64,000 nucleotides of DNA from Halolamina pelagica (lineage in GTDB: Archaea > Halobacteriota > Halobacteria > Halobacteriales > Haloferacaceae): positions 1,302,001 to 1,366,000 of the forward strand of contig NZ_LGUC01000001.1 in assembly GCF_001307315.1 (NCBI RefSeq). The letters run 5' to 3'. The notes under the pieces are model-generated. The model saw only the letters and a program-made list of their open reading frames with translations, had not been told where the DNA came from and ran no database searches. This document shows, piece after piece, positions 8,653 through 16,493 of this stretch. Each line of letters starts with the position of its first letter. Positions within the stretch are counted from its first letter, which is position 1. The translations under genes were made by a program, and so were the position numbers.

Positions 8653-9179
8653 AGCGGGAGGTCCGTCACGCCAGCGTATCGCAGGGGTTCTGGAAACTCG
8701 GCCAGCCACGCCGCCTCGTCGACTCCGTCGTCCCGCGGCTGTGGCTCCCCGCGGAGGTGTTCGGCGTCGAATACGACGATGAGCCGTGGGAGCGGGGGCC
8801 GATCACCCCCGTCGGTCACGTGGACCGCGCGTTCAGCGCGCAGGAGGCCGGTCAGCCGGCACTCGACGCCAGTCTCTTCGTACGTCTCACGGCAGGCAGC
8901 CGCGCCCAGTGACTCCCCCGGCTCCTGCTTGCCCGCCGGCTCGGACCAGCCACCGTGGTCGGTTTCGCGGACCATCAGGGCCTCTGTCGTCCCACCACAC
9001 TCCCGGCGAACCCACGCGCCGGCGCCGCCTATGGTTCCCGCTGCTGCGCGCTCGGCGGTGGCGTCGTATGTCGCGGTGTCGACGTGCCATTCGGACTTCT
9101 GTACGGTGATTGGCCCCCACCGCTCCTGCAGCCGTACGACGGCGTCGTCGACGGCACGGGCTGCCTCTTCGGTGTCCAC
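8649..9179 (-). CDS. Nudix hydrolase
   Basis: A 176-residue Nudix protein. The Nudix box begins at GKQEPGESLGAAACRETYEE and continues TGV, matching G-x5-E-x7-R-E-x2-E-E-x-G with all catalytic acids. It hydrolyses a nucleoside-diphosphate-linked substrate; which one cannot be deduced. An N-terminal domain of about 45 residues (WGPITVQKSEWHVD) precedes the fold. The start is GTG at 9179, just after the structured non-coding stretch. The stop codon overlaps the egsA stop by 4 bases (CTAG). Confidence 0.9.
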   Translation of the reverse strand: MDTEEAARAVDDAVVRLQERWGPITVQKSEWHVDTATYDATAERAAAGTIGGAGAWVRRECGGTTEALMVRETDHGGWSEPAGKQEPGESLGAAACRETYEETGVECRLTGLLRAERAVHVTDGGDRPPLPRLIVVFDAEHLRGEPQPRDDGVDEAAWLAEFPEPLRYAGVTDLPL

Positions 9180-9224
9180 ACGTGGCCGCTCGTAGTGGTT
9201 CGTGAAGAATCCTGTCGATGGTCG

Positions 9225-9480
9225 GTAGTGAAACGTCCCCGAGCGTGGAGCGAGCGCTCGGGAACTGAGAACCGCCGCGTGACCTGTCCTTGGGGCACGC
9301 GGCGAGAGTGGTCGGCCGGGCCGGTGGCGCCAGTCTGCCGCGCCGTGGGGGCCACCCCGTCGCGGCGGGAGTCGGCCCGGCCGACCGGAGACGGGTGCGT
9401 CGCCATCACCCGTACGACTGCGTTGCTCGTTATCCGTGATAAACCCCCGGACTTCGGCCCGGCGGCCGCCGGGCCGGAAC
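9225..9480. other. GC-rich hairpin-dense non-coding region, candidate structured RNA
   Basis: The 338-base gap 9180-9517 has no plausible gene. It holds four consecutive strong inverted repeats. An 8-bp stem CCCGAGCG pairs at 9238-9262. A 9-bp stem CGCCGCGTG pairs at 9273-9304. A perfect 13-bp stem GTCGGCCGGGCCG (9311-9323) pairs with 9373-9385 around a 49-base interior. A 7-bp stem ACGGGTG pairs at 9391-9413. A perfect 22-bp palindrome follows at 9455-9476. I could not match the conserved motifs of SRP RNA or RNase P RNA. The strand and transcription status are unknown. Confidence 0.4.
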
Positions 9481-9517
9481 CCGAACCGCCTTGTCGCTTC
9501 GGACCCTGCGCTCGCGT

Positions 9518-10123
9518 ATGCTGGACCCCCTCCGGTCGCGCGCGCGGGATCGGCCGCTGGCGACCGTCGCGGTGCTCTCGGTGCTCGGGTACGCGCTGGT
9601 GATCGGGACGTTCGCGGGCGCGATCCCCGCGGCCGCCTTTCCCGACCTGACGAACGCGCAGGTGAACCTCTTCTCTCACGCCATCGCCGCGATCAACACC
9701 ACGGCGACGCTGCTGCTCGTCTTCGGCTGGAAGTGGATCCGCGACGGCAAGGTCGAGAAACACCGGAAAGCGATGGGGAGCGCCTTCGGACTCATCATGG
9801 TGTTCCTCGTACTCTACCTGTGGAAGATCGGCGGCGGCGGCACGAAAGAGCTCGTCGGCGCGCCCGACCCGGTGTACTACGCCTACCTGCTGATGCTCGC
9901 GATTCACATCATCCTCTCCGTGGTCGCGGTCCCGGTGGTGCTGTACGCGCTGGTGCTCGGGCTGACCCATACCCCGCGCGAACTCCGCGAGGAGACGCCG
10001 CACAGGAAGGTCGGCCGTATCGCCGCCGGGTCGTGGATCCTCTCGCTCTCGATGGGCGTGCTGACGTACGTGATCCTCAACTGGATCTACAGCTACGAGT
10101 TCGCCGCCGGCACCGGGATGTAG
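9518..10123 (+). CDS. DUF420 family membrane protein
   Basis: A 201-residue integral membrane protein with five predicted helices. The DUF420 pattern is clear: FSHAIAAINTTATLLLVFGW, EKHRKAMGSAFGLIMVFLV and AIHIILSVVAVPVVLYALVLG carry the conserved His residues, two of which could bind metal or heme. The family is often encoded beside haem-copper oxidase or cytochrome genes, and here the cytochrome b cluster begins 2 kb downstream. The ATG at 9518 was chosen because the predicted first helix follows shortly after it. A 22-bp palindrome ends 41 bases upstream. Confidence 0.9.
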   Translation: MLDPLRSRARDRPLATVAVLSVLGYALVIGTFAGAIPAAAFPDLTNAQVNLFSHAIAAINTTATLLLVFGWKWIRDGKVEKHRKAMGSAFGLIMVFLVLYLWKIGGGGTKELVGAPDPVYYAYLLMLAIHIILSVVAVPVVLYALVLGLTHTPRELREETPHRKVGRIAAGSWILSLSMGVLTYVILNWIYSYEFAAGTGM

Positions 10124-10199
10124 GCCCCGGCGGCACCAAGCGGTTTCGCGGACGACTCCGGACCGAACCGTTCAACCGCCGGGGAACGAAACGCCGCGT

Positions 10200-10883
10200 A
10201 TGGGCGAGCCACTCGAACCCCGTCGCGAGCAGGCCGAGACGGTCATCGACCGCCTCGACGCCGAGTACCCCGACTCCACTATCTCGCTGAACTTCGAGAC
10301 CCGACTCGAACTGCTGATCGCGGTCGTGCTCTCGGCGCAGTGCACCGACGAGCGCGTCAACGAGGTGACCGCGGAGCTGTTCGAGAAGTACCAGTCCGCG
10401 GCGGACTTCGCCGCGGCCGACGAGGAGGAGTTGGCCGAGGATATCTATGGGATCACGTTCCACAACTCCAAGGCGGGCTACCTCAAGAGCATCGGCGAGA
10501 CGCTCGTCGAGGACCACGACGGCGAGGTGCCCGACACCATGGACGACCTTACCGACCTCTCGGGCGTCGGCCGGAAGACGGCCAACGTCGTGCTCCAGCA
10601 CGCCCATGACGTGGTCGAGGGGATCGTCGTCGACACCCACGTCCAGCGGATCAGTCGCCGACTCGGGCTGACCGAGCAGGAGCGCCCCGAAGCGATCGAG
10701 ACGGATCTGCTCGACGTGGTGCCGGAGGCGCACTGGCAGCAGTTCACTCACCTGTTGATCGACCACGGGCGCGCCGTCTGTACCGCCCGGAACCCCGACT
10801 GTGGCGACTGCGTGCTGGCCGACATCTGCCCCTCGGCGAAGGGCGACAGCGAGATCGATCTGGCCAGCGGCGAGGCGTGGTGA
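10200..10883 (+). CDS. nth: Endonuclease III (DNA glycosylase/AP lyase)
   Basis: A 227-residue HhH-GPD enzyme that removes oxidised pyrimidines and cleaves the AP site. The helix-hairpin-helix LSGVGRKTANVVL contains the catalytic Lys, VVDTHVQRISRRLGL the catalytic Asp. The C-terminal C-x6-C-x2-C-x5-C pattern (CTARNPDCGDCVLADIC) binds a 4Fe-4S cluster. Length matches E. coli Nth closely. A second, more divergent Nth-like protein is encoded at 34130-34963. Confidence 0.96.
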   Translation: MGEPLEPRREQAETVIDRLDAEYPDSTISLNFETRLELLIAVVLSAQCTDERVNEVTAELFEKYQSAADFAAADEEELAEDIYGITFHNSKAGYLKSIGETLVEDHDGEVPDTMDDLTDLSGVGRKTANVVLQHAHDVVEGIVVDTHVQRISRRLGLTEQERPEAIETDLLDVVPEAHWQQFTHLLIDHGRAVCTARNPDCGDCVLADICPSAKGDSEIDLASGEAW

Positions 10884-10890
10884 CCGTGGC

Positions 10891-11369
10891 TCAGAACACG
10901 TAGTCCATCAGGAACCGGTAGATCCCGACGAGGTACGCCAGGATCCAGAGGATCAGATAGCCGAACACGCCGACGCGGAGCCGTCGACGCCACCCGCTCA
11001 TGTTCTCGTGGAGCTCGCCGATGTCGGCGTCTGGATCGGGGTCGCGGTAGAGATCCGCCGCTCGTTTGGCCTGGAAGATGCGCACGATCCCGGTAAGCGC
11101 GACCACCAGCAGCGCGTAGGCTTGGAGGCCGAGGAAGGCGTGTAACGCCGCCAACCCCGTGAAGCGGCCGAACAGCCGGGGAGCATCCACAGGAGTATCG
11201 GCGCCGTCGTCAGCACGAGCCCGGTGAGGACGAACTTCAGGTGATGCACCAGGCGATCCCACGTCATCACCTCCGTCTCGATCGCGTACCACGCGCCGTA
11301 GAGGAAGAAGGGGAGGCTGAGCGTGACCGACACCGCCGCGAGCGTCGCGGCCGTCGACTCCGAGACCAT
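10891..11369 (-). CDS. Four-helix membrane protein of the cytochrome b cluster (frame break in sequence)
   Basis: Adding one C in the run at 11178-11181 joins two frames into a 159-residue protein with about four membrane helices (TLAAVSVTLSLPFFLYGAWY, FVLTGLVLTTAPILLWML, FLGLQAYALLVVALTGIVRI and FGYLILWILAYLVGIYRFLM). Conserved-looking His residues occur in VHHLKF and LHAFLG, so heme binding is conceivable. I recall similar proteins beside haloarchaeal cytochrome b genes under DUF73xx names, but the family number is not certain. It is divergent from the 11473 gene. Confidence 0.75.
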
Positions 11370-11472
11370 TCACCGAGAGTTGGCGCCCGCCCTGCCTAAA
11401 GGGTACGACTCCGGCGCGTCGCCAGTGGGCCGCTCGCGAAGCGCTTAACGGCACGCCAGTCCAACCTCGACT

Positions 11473-12306
11473 ATGGCCGACCCCTCCGACGACGACGCTG
11501 CGCCGGGGCGGACCCGCGCGGACGCCGACGACCGAGCGGCCGCGAGCGACGAGGCCGCCGACGGCGACCGCGAGTCCACCGATCTCGACGCGCTGCGTGA
11601 GGAGGTCGAGGAGAAGTACGACTTCGACGAGTTCGGCCCCGCGGACATGGCCGAGATGGAGCGCGAGGAGTGGGAGGCGGTGTTCGACCCGGACACGTGG
11701 ATCACGGGGCGGAGCTGATCGACCGGGTCGAACAGGATCTCGAAACCCGGATCGCCACCCGGGAGGTGTTCGCGCGACTCGAACGCCACCCCGGACCGGA
11801 CGGCGACCGGCTGCTTGCGTACTCCGACGAGGGGTACGCCATCGTCAACCCCGACGGAAGCGTCGAGGGGAGGGGACCGTACTCCGGGACGTGGAGCCGA
11901 CGGTGGCGCTGTGCTCGATGGAGAAGTACGAGGTGGCGACGCCGCCGGAGAACCCGAGTCTCCCCGACCCGAGGACGTGGAGTCCGGCTCCGGCCAGCTC
12001 GGCAACAACATGCTTCAGCTGATCGCGGCCGCCCAGATTCTCGCCGGGATCGGGCTGATGGTGGGATCGCTCGTCTGGGACCTCCAGCCCGACGTTCCGC
12101 AGGGGGGTGTGATCGGTCCCGTCGTGGGACTCCTGTTCGTGGCGATCGGCGTGTTCCTGTTCGCCGTCGTCGCGAACGCGCGGCTCTCGGACCGGTTCCG
12201 CGCGGCGGAGTACCGCGACCGACTTCGGGCCGTCGACGAGGCCGGCGAGCGCCCGGAGTTCGTCCCACAGCTGAGCGACGAGGCTGACGAGGACCGGGGC
12301 GACTGA
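11473..12306 (+). CDS. Acidic protein with C-terminal membrane hairpin, cytochrome b cluster (three frame breaks)
   Basis: Three single-base losses, in the runs at 11706-11709, 11867-11870 and 11968-11970, fragment this gene. Repaired it encodes 278 residues. The first 75 are highly acidic (AAASDEAADGDRESTDLDAL). A soluble middle contains VARLERHPGPDGD-like and YEVATPPENPSLPDPEDVES segments. Two membrane helices lie near the C-terminus (MLQLIAAAQILAGIGLMVGS and VVGLLFVAIGVFLFAVVANA). No enzyme motif is visible. The same strand and short spacing before the halocyanin suggest it accompanies the cytochrome b complex as an assembly or accessory subunit. Confidence 0.72.
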
Positions 12307-12372
12307 TCGGCGGGCTGCATCGGCGCCGTCTTTCGGTCAAGACGCCCCTGCTGGGTGGCATGAAACGGTGGG

Positions 12373-12378
12373 TTTAAG
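12373..12378 (+). promoter_or_regulatory. TATA-like element for the halocyanin/cytochrome b operon
   Basis: TTTAAG is centred about 29 bases before the halocyanin ATG at 12405, the spacing expected for a leaderless haloarchaeal transcript. Confidence 0.5.
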
Positions 12379-12404
12379 CGCTGGCCGTCCCACCTTTTGG
12401 CCGT

Positions 12405-13039
12405 ATGAAGAGGCGGGATTTTCTCCGAGCGACAGGCGGCTCCGGCGGTGCCGTCGCCCTCGGATCGGGGGTCGCAGCCGGGCAGGAAGGCACCGGCACG
12501 GCCACCGGGACGGAGGGCGGCGGTGGCGGCGGGACCACACACACTGTCGACATGACTGACAGCCTCGTTTTCGACCCCGCGGAACTAACCATCGAGGTCG
12601 GCGACACCGTCGTCTGGGAAAACGTCGGCTCGGTCGGGCATAGTGTGACGGCCTACGAGGACGGCATTCCGGAAGAGGCGGAGTTCTTCGCCTCCGGTGG
12701 CTTCGACGCCGAACAGCCAGCACGGGACGCGTACCCCGAACAGGGGACATCCCCGGCGGCGAGAGTTACGAGCACACGTTCGACACCCTCGGCACGCACG
12801 AGTACTTCTGTATCCCCCACGAGAGTGTGGGGATGATCGGGAGCATCGAGGTCGTCGAGGAGATCGAAGCCTCCGGCGGCGGCGGGGAACGAGAGCTCCA
12901 CGAGATCGGCGCGCCGATCCACCCCCACTGGGTGGGTGCGGCGACGATCCTGATGATGTTCGTCAGCCTCGTGTTCACGTTCTACGTCCTCAAGTACGGC
13001 GAATCACCCAACACCGGCAACACTGGAGGTGGTGACTGA
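12405..13039 (+). CDS. Membrane-anchored halocyanin-like blue copper protein (frame break in sequence)
   Basis: A missing G in the run 12743-12746 (within PEQGDIPGG) splits it; repaired length is 211 residues. It starts with a twin-arginine signal (MKRRDFLRATGG) followed by a Gly/Thr linker. The cupredoxin domain has copper ligands in GHSVTAY (His) and HEYFCIPHESVGM (Cys, His, Met). A C-terminal helix (WVGAATILMMFVSLVFTFYV) anchors it to the membrane. It would carry electrons on the outer face next to cytochrome b. Its stop overlaps the next gene by one base (TGATG). A close paralogue lies at 47745-48441. Confidence 0.9.
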
Positions 13040-13428
13040 TGTCGACGTCAGGCTCCACCTACGGTGACATCCACCGGTACGAGCCAGCGCGTGAGAGCAC
13101 GGCCGCGGCGATCGCGATCGTGCTCCTGACGCTGCTGGAGATCGTGTTCGTGTTCATGTTCTCCTGGGGGCTGGTCTCCGGCTGGGGACTGACCGCCGAC
13201 GGGAACATGTTCCTCGGCGGTCTGCTCGCCGCCGTGTTCATCGATCTGGCGTTCATCCTCGCCCTCTACCGGAAGGAGTTCCTGCCGGACGTGATGGTCG
13301 TCAAGAAGCGCCGACGCAAGTGGGAGGACCTCTACATCCGCGGCGACCAGGCCGACGGCCAACAGTTCGAGGGTGCCGGCGTCTGGGATCAGCTCAAGCG
13401 TGCTGTCTACCCGTACTACAAACGATAA
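13039..13428 (+). CDS. Two-helix membrane protein of the cytochrome b operon
   Basis: A 129-residue protein with a short N-terminal segment GDIHRYEPARES, two membrane helices (AIAIVLLTLLEIVFVFMFSW and FLGGLLAAVFIDLAFILALY) and a basic-then-acidic cytoplasmic tail with VVKKRRRKWEDLYIRGDQ. There is no Cys-His pair, so it is not a Rieske protein. It overlaps the halocyanin stop and ends 3 bases before cytochrome b, so it is surely a subunit or assembly factor of that complex. I believe this is the haloarchaeal DUF7318-type family, named from memory. Confidence 0.8.
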   Translation: MSTSGSTYGDIHRYEPARESTAAAIAIVLLTLLEIVFVFMFSWGLVSGWGLTADGNMFLGGLLAAVFIDLAFILALYRKEFLPDVMVVKKRRRKWEDLYIRGDQADGQQFEGAGVWDQLKRAVYPYYKR

Positions 13429-13431
13429 CCA

Positions 13432-14232
13432 ATGAGCCTCAAAGAGAAAGACGAACACGACCATCTCGGCTGGATGGAGGAGAAGCAGCTCTCCCCCATC
13501 GAGAAGGGGTACCTGTTCACCCTCATCTGGCTCGACAAGCGGTTCCGGGTCGTCGACTACCTGGAGCTTCTGGAGACGATGTACTACCGCGTCAACCTCC
13601 AGATGCCCAAGAGCCACACCGAGCAGTACAACCTCGACAACAAGTTCTGGTACTGGTACCCGCTGTACGCGCTGGGGTCGTTCTCGACGCTCGCGTACGT
13701 CGTCGCCGCCCTCTCGGGCGCGTTACTGGGGTTCTACTACACCCCGTCGGCGGCGTTAGCGGAGACCGGGACCGTCGCCTACTCCCAGATCGCGATGATC
13801 ATGCAGGACCTCCAGTTCGGCTTCATGCTGCGCTCGATCCACCGCTGGTCGGCGCAGGTGATGACCGCGGCGGTGTTCCTGCACATGCTTCGGGTGTACT
13901 TCACCGGCGCGTACAAGGAGCCACGCGAGCTCAACTGGCTGCTCGGGATCGTCCTGATCAGCCTCACGATGGGCTTCGGGTATACGGGCTACCTGCTGCC
14001 GTGGGACCAGCTCGCCTACTGGGCGGGACAGATCGGCGTCGAGATGGCGCTGTCGATCCCGATCATCGGCGAGTGGGTCGCCCAGCTGGTGTTCGGCGGC
14101 TTCTCGCTCGGCGCACCGACGCTCCAGCGAATGTACATCCTCCACGTGTTCCTGCTCCCCTTCGTGGTGACCTCGCTGATCGCGATCCACATCGCGATCG
14201 TCTGGATGCAGGGCATCGCGGAACCCCACTAA
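13432..14232 (+). CDS. petB: Cytochrome b N-terminal subunit (b6-type) of a quinol oxidising complex
   Basis: A 266-residue cytochrome b with the four-helix heme-binding core. The heme His ligands are in LRSIHRWSAQ and FLHMLRVYFTGAYKEPRE on one helix pair, and in LHVFLLPFVV and IHIAIVWMQG on the other. The conserved turn GYTGYLLPWDQ is intact. It is the catalytic membrane core that takes electrons from menaquinol. The protein ends before the C-terminal half of a full cytochrome b, which is encoded next (4-base gap), the split b6/subunit IV arrangement. An N-terminal soluble extension of about 70 residues is present. Confidence 0.94.
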   Translation: MSLKEKDEHDHLGWMEEKQLSPIEKGYLFTLIWLDKRFRVVDYLELLETMYYRVNLQMPKSHTEQYNLDNKFWYWYPLYALGSFSTLAYVVAALSGALLGFYYTPSAALAETGTVAYSQIAMIMQDLQFGFMLRSIHRWSAQVMTAAVFLHMLRVYFTGAYKEPRELNWLLGIVLISLTMGFGYTGYLLPWDQLAYWAGQIGVEMALSIPIIGEWVAQLVFGGFSLGAPTLQRMYILHVFLLPFVVTSLIAIHIAIVWMQGIAEPH

Positions 14233-14236
14233 CACA

Positions 14237-14997
14237 ATGAGCGACGACAACCAACCCGACGCACGAACCGACGGCGGAACCGGCATCGTTCCCCCGGACG
14301 ACGAGACGCCCACGTGGAGCGAGCGCAAGAGTCGCCGGGCGGGACTCCCCCGTCTCACGTACGAGTACTTCGAGCGGGCCCGCCGCGAGGACCAAGACCT
14401 GCGCGAGCAGTCCACGTACGTCGAGCGCGACGTGCTGGGGTTCCCGACGTGGCCCCACGAGCTGATCCGCAACCTCGCGCTGACGAGCTTCTTCGTCGGC
14501 ATGCTGCTGCTGCTGTCGGCGACGCTCCCGCCCCACATCGGCAACCCGGCGAACCCGAGTTCGACGCCGGCGATCATCCTGCCGGACTGGTACCTCTACT
14601 GGTCGTTCGGCCTGCTGAAGCTGGGTGACCTCAACCCCGCCCTCTCGCTGCTTGGCGAGCAGAAGCTGATGGCCGACCGCACGTACGGCGTGCTCGCGAA
14701 CGTCGTGATCGTCGGCGCCATCGCGATCGTCCCCTTCCTCAACAAGGGGAGCGCTCGACGACCGGTCGAGCAGCCGTTCTGGGCCGCAGTCGGGATGGGT
14801 GGCGTGACGTTCGCGTTCACCATGTCGATGCTGTCGATCCAGAACATCATGCCGATGAACGTCAGCCTGCTGTTCGACCTGACGTTCCTGGCTCCGATCG
14901 TCGTGGGCGCCATCACCTACGCGGTGCTGAAGACGATGCGGGAGGGGTACATGTACGACCTCAACCGACGCTACTACCGGCTGCGGCCCCCAAATAG
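14237..14997 (+). CDS. petD: Cytochrome b C-terminal subunit (subunit IV-like) (frame break near the stop)
   Basis: A 253-residue partner of the preceding cytochrome b. Three membrane helices follow a 75-residue soluble N-terminus, and the quinol-site motif is seen as LPDWYLYWSFGLLK (PDWY, a variant of PEWY). One C is missing in the run 14987-14991; with it the protein ends RRYYRLRPPK and stops at the TAG 14995-14997, three bases before the next GTG start. Without it the frame would run on into the next gene. Confidence 0.9.
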
Positions 14998-15000
14998 GCC

Positions 15001-15333
15001 GTGGCCGACGACGACCACCGTACCGACGGCCGCGAGGGGCGCGACGTGGAGGTCCCGCTGCGGCTCTACAAGACGGTTACCGTGTTCTCGACGCTGATCG
15101 CGGTGTTCGCTGTGGTGTTCGGCTTCCTGTTACTCGACGCCGCCGCGCTCGGGACGGGCCTGCTCCGCCAGCTGGCCCGCTCGGTGCTGGGCGCGCTGTC
15201 GCTTTCACCCGCGGACTCGCTTCTCTCCGGGCTGTTCGCCGTCGCCGGACTGCTGTCGATCGCGTTCGGCGCCGCCGTCTACGTGCTCGGTACGCGGTTC
15301 AAGGCGACGGAGATGAGCGCCGACCAGGAGTGA
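15001..15333 (+). CDS. Small two-helix membrane protein of the cytochrome b operon
   Basis: A 110-residue protein from a GTG start 3 bases after the repaired cytochrome b C-subunit stop. A charged N-terminus (DDHRTDGREGRDVEVPLRLY) is followed by two helices (TVFSTLIAVFAVVFGFLLLD and SGLFAVAGLLSIAFGAAVYV) and a short polar tail. The translation start is set by the operon spacing. It matches the type of small haloarchaeal DUF73xx protein found in this cluster; no function is known to me. Confidence 0.75.
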   Translation: MADDDHRTDGREGRDVEVPLRLYKTVTVFSTLIAVFAVVFGFLLLDAAALGTGLLRQLARSVLGALSLSPADSLLSGLFAVAGLLSIAFGAAVYVLGTRFKATEMSADQE

Positions 15334-15441
15334 GGATCGGTCGACGCCAGTCCCGACCCGTCGCCGGTGCCGATCGCGAACCGACGTTCGGGCGGCCGGG
15401 ATGGGAAACGCTGAAGAGGGCTCGCGGCCCAAATCCAGGTA

Positions 15442-15711
15442 ATGGCTGACGAGTTCATGAAAGGGTTCGGGCTGTTCAGCGTGGCTGCCCTCGTCTGGAT
15501 GATCTCCGCGAGCTGGTACCGCACGCCCAGTTTCGAGAGCACCCGACAGCTGGTTGCGGCGCCGCCGGAGGAGCCCGGCACGGTGTTCGACACGCTGGGG
15601 ATCTTCCTCGGCGACCTGATGTTCTGGACCGCGCTGCTGGGCGCGTTCACGTTCTGGGTCATCATCCCCGCCGGCCGTCAGGCCCGCGAGGCGCTGGTCG
15701 TCGACGAGTAG
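15442..15711 (+). CDS. Small two-helix membrane protein of the cytochrome b cluster
   Basis: An 89-residue protein with one helix at the N-terminus (GLFSVAALVWMISASWY) and another near the C-terminus (LMFWTALLGAFTFWVIIPAG). They are separated by a polar loop with TPSFESTRQLVAAPPEEPG. There are no cofactor motifs. It lies 108 bases after the preceding gene on the same strand, so it may have its own promoter or belong to the same transcript. The conserved-looking loop suggests a structural subunit rather than an enzyme. Confidence 0.72.
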   Translation: MADEFMKGFGLFSVAALVWMISASWYRTPSFESTRQLVAAPPEEPGTVFDTLGIFLGDLMFWTALLGAFTFWVIIPAGRQAREALVVDE

Positions 15712-16029
15712 TTTTCCAACGAGTTTTCTCCGGTTCTCAGCCGCCGCCGGCAGTCACGACATCGAGAAGCGAACGCCGCGCCTGCTGCTGTGGCCGAAGC
15801 TCACAGAGCGTCATCACTCGGCTCTTGGCTCCCGTCGACGAACAGCGAGTGCCTCCGAGCGAGCACGCTCGCAGTGGCTCGCCGGCTCAGTCGCTGCGTC
15901 CGCCCGCGGTGGAGGAGCGTCCCGGACGGGTGAGCCCGTCAGTGGAGCGTCCCCGGCCTACAGGTCGCGTGGACGCCGAAGCAACCGCTACGGTGCTGTC
16001 GTGCTCCGTCGAAAAAGCGTCGGCGCCGA
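15712..16029. other. Non-coding gap between convergent genes
   Basis: This 318-base gap lies between the 3' ends of the cytochrome b cluster and the 16030 gene. No frame looks protein-like. It contains a 10-base direct repeat GGAGCGTCCC at 15914-15923 and 15944-15953. Between the copies is a perfect hairpin, GACGGG/CCCGTC with loop TGAG, at 15925-15940. A TTTTCC-rich stretch follows the upstream stop codon and may help end transcription. Confidence 0.5.
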
Positions 16030-16469
16030 TCAGACGATCGCTTCCCAGGGCCCCTTGATGACCCAGAACAGGGAGATGTACAGCGCGTACAGTAGCGCGA
16101 GAAGCGAGGCGGTGATGGCGCCTTTGGGCTTCTCGATATCCAGGTTGTTCCGGGCCTCGACCTGCCGGGCCTCGAACTCGAAGAGGTCGGCCACGAACGT
16201 CCCGACGACGAGCGTGGAGATCACCATCCCGGAGTGTGGTTCGATCACGAGGTACAGAAGCGAGACGAGGATCGCCAGCGAGGAGATCGCTACGTGGGGC
16301 GTGTAGCGACTCAGCGTCTCGGCACCCCCTCGGCGGCTCGCTTGTAGCTCCGGAAGGCGAGATGCCGAGTGAGGAGGTTTGCGACGACGAGTGCTAGAAT
16401 CACGTAGGGGAACGCCCCAGAGATCGACTCGAGCGCCCCGATCGGGACGGCGAACTGCAGTGGGGTCAT
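16030..16469 (-). CDS. Three-to-four-helix membrane protein (frame break in sequence)
   Basis: Restoring one base in the C run 16325-16329 fuses two frames into a 146-residue membrane protein. It starts MTPLQFAVPIGALESISG with a helix FPYVILALVVANLLTRHLAF. Next come ISSLAILVSLLYLVIE, MVISTLVVGTFVADLFEFEA and a final helix LLALLYALYISLFWVIKGPW. It has no catalytic motif. It points toward the cytochrome b cluster and resembles the small haloarchaeal proteins associated with it (possibly DUF7313, from memory). Confidence 0.7.
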
Positions 16470-16493
16470 ACCCGCATATCGGCACAGGACGGT

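Noticed and set aside
9225-9420. SRP RNA or RNase P RNA in the structured gap
   Set aside because: The region is GC-rich and hairpin-dense, and one stretch looked SRP-like at first. The conserved GGAAGG/GUCAGG and P4 core motifs could not be found, and the length is short for haloarchaeal RNase P RNA. I kept it only as an unclassified candidate.
15712-16029. A 77-codon frame starting at 15825
   Set aside because: Its translation is Pro/Arg/Ser-rich with no conserved character and its codon use does not match the neighbouring genes.
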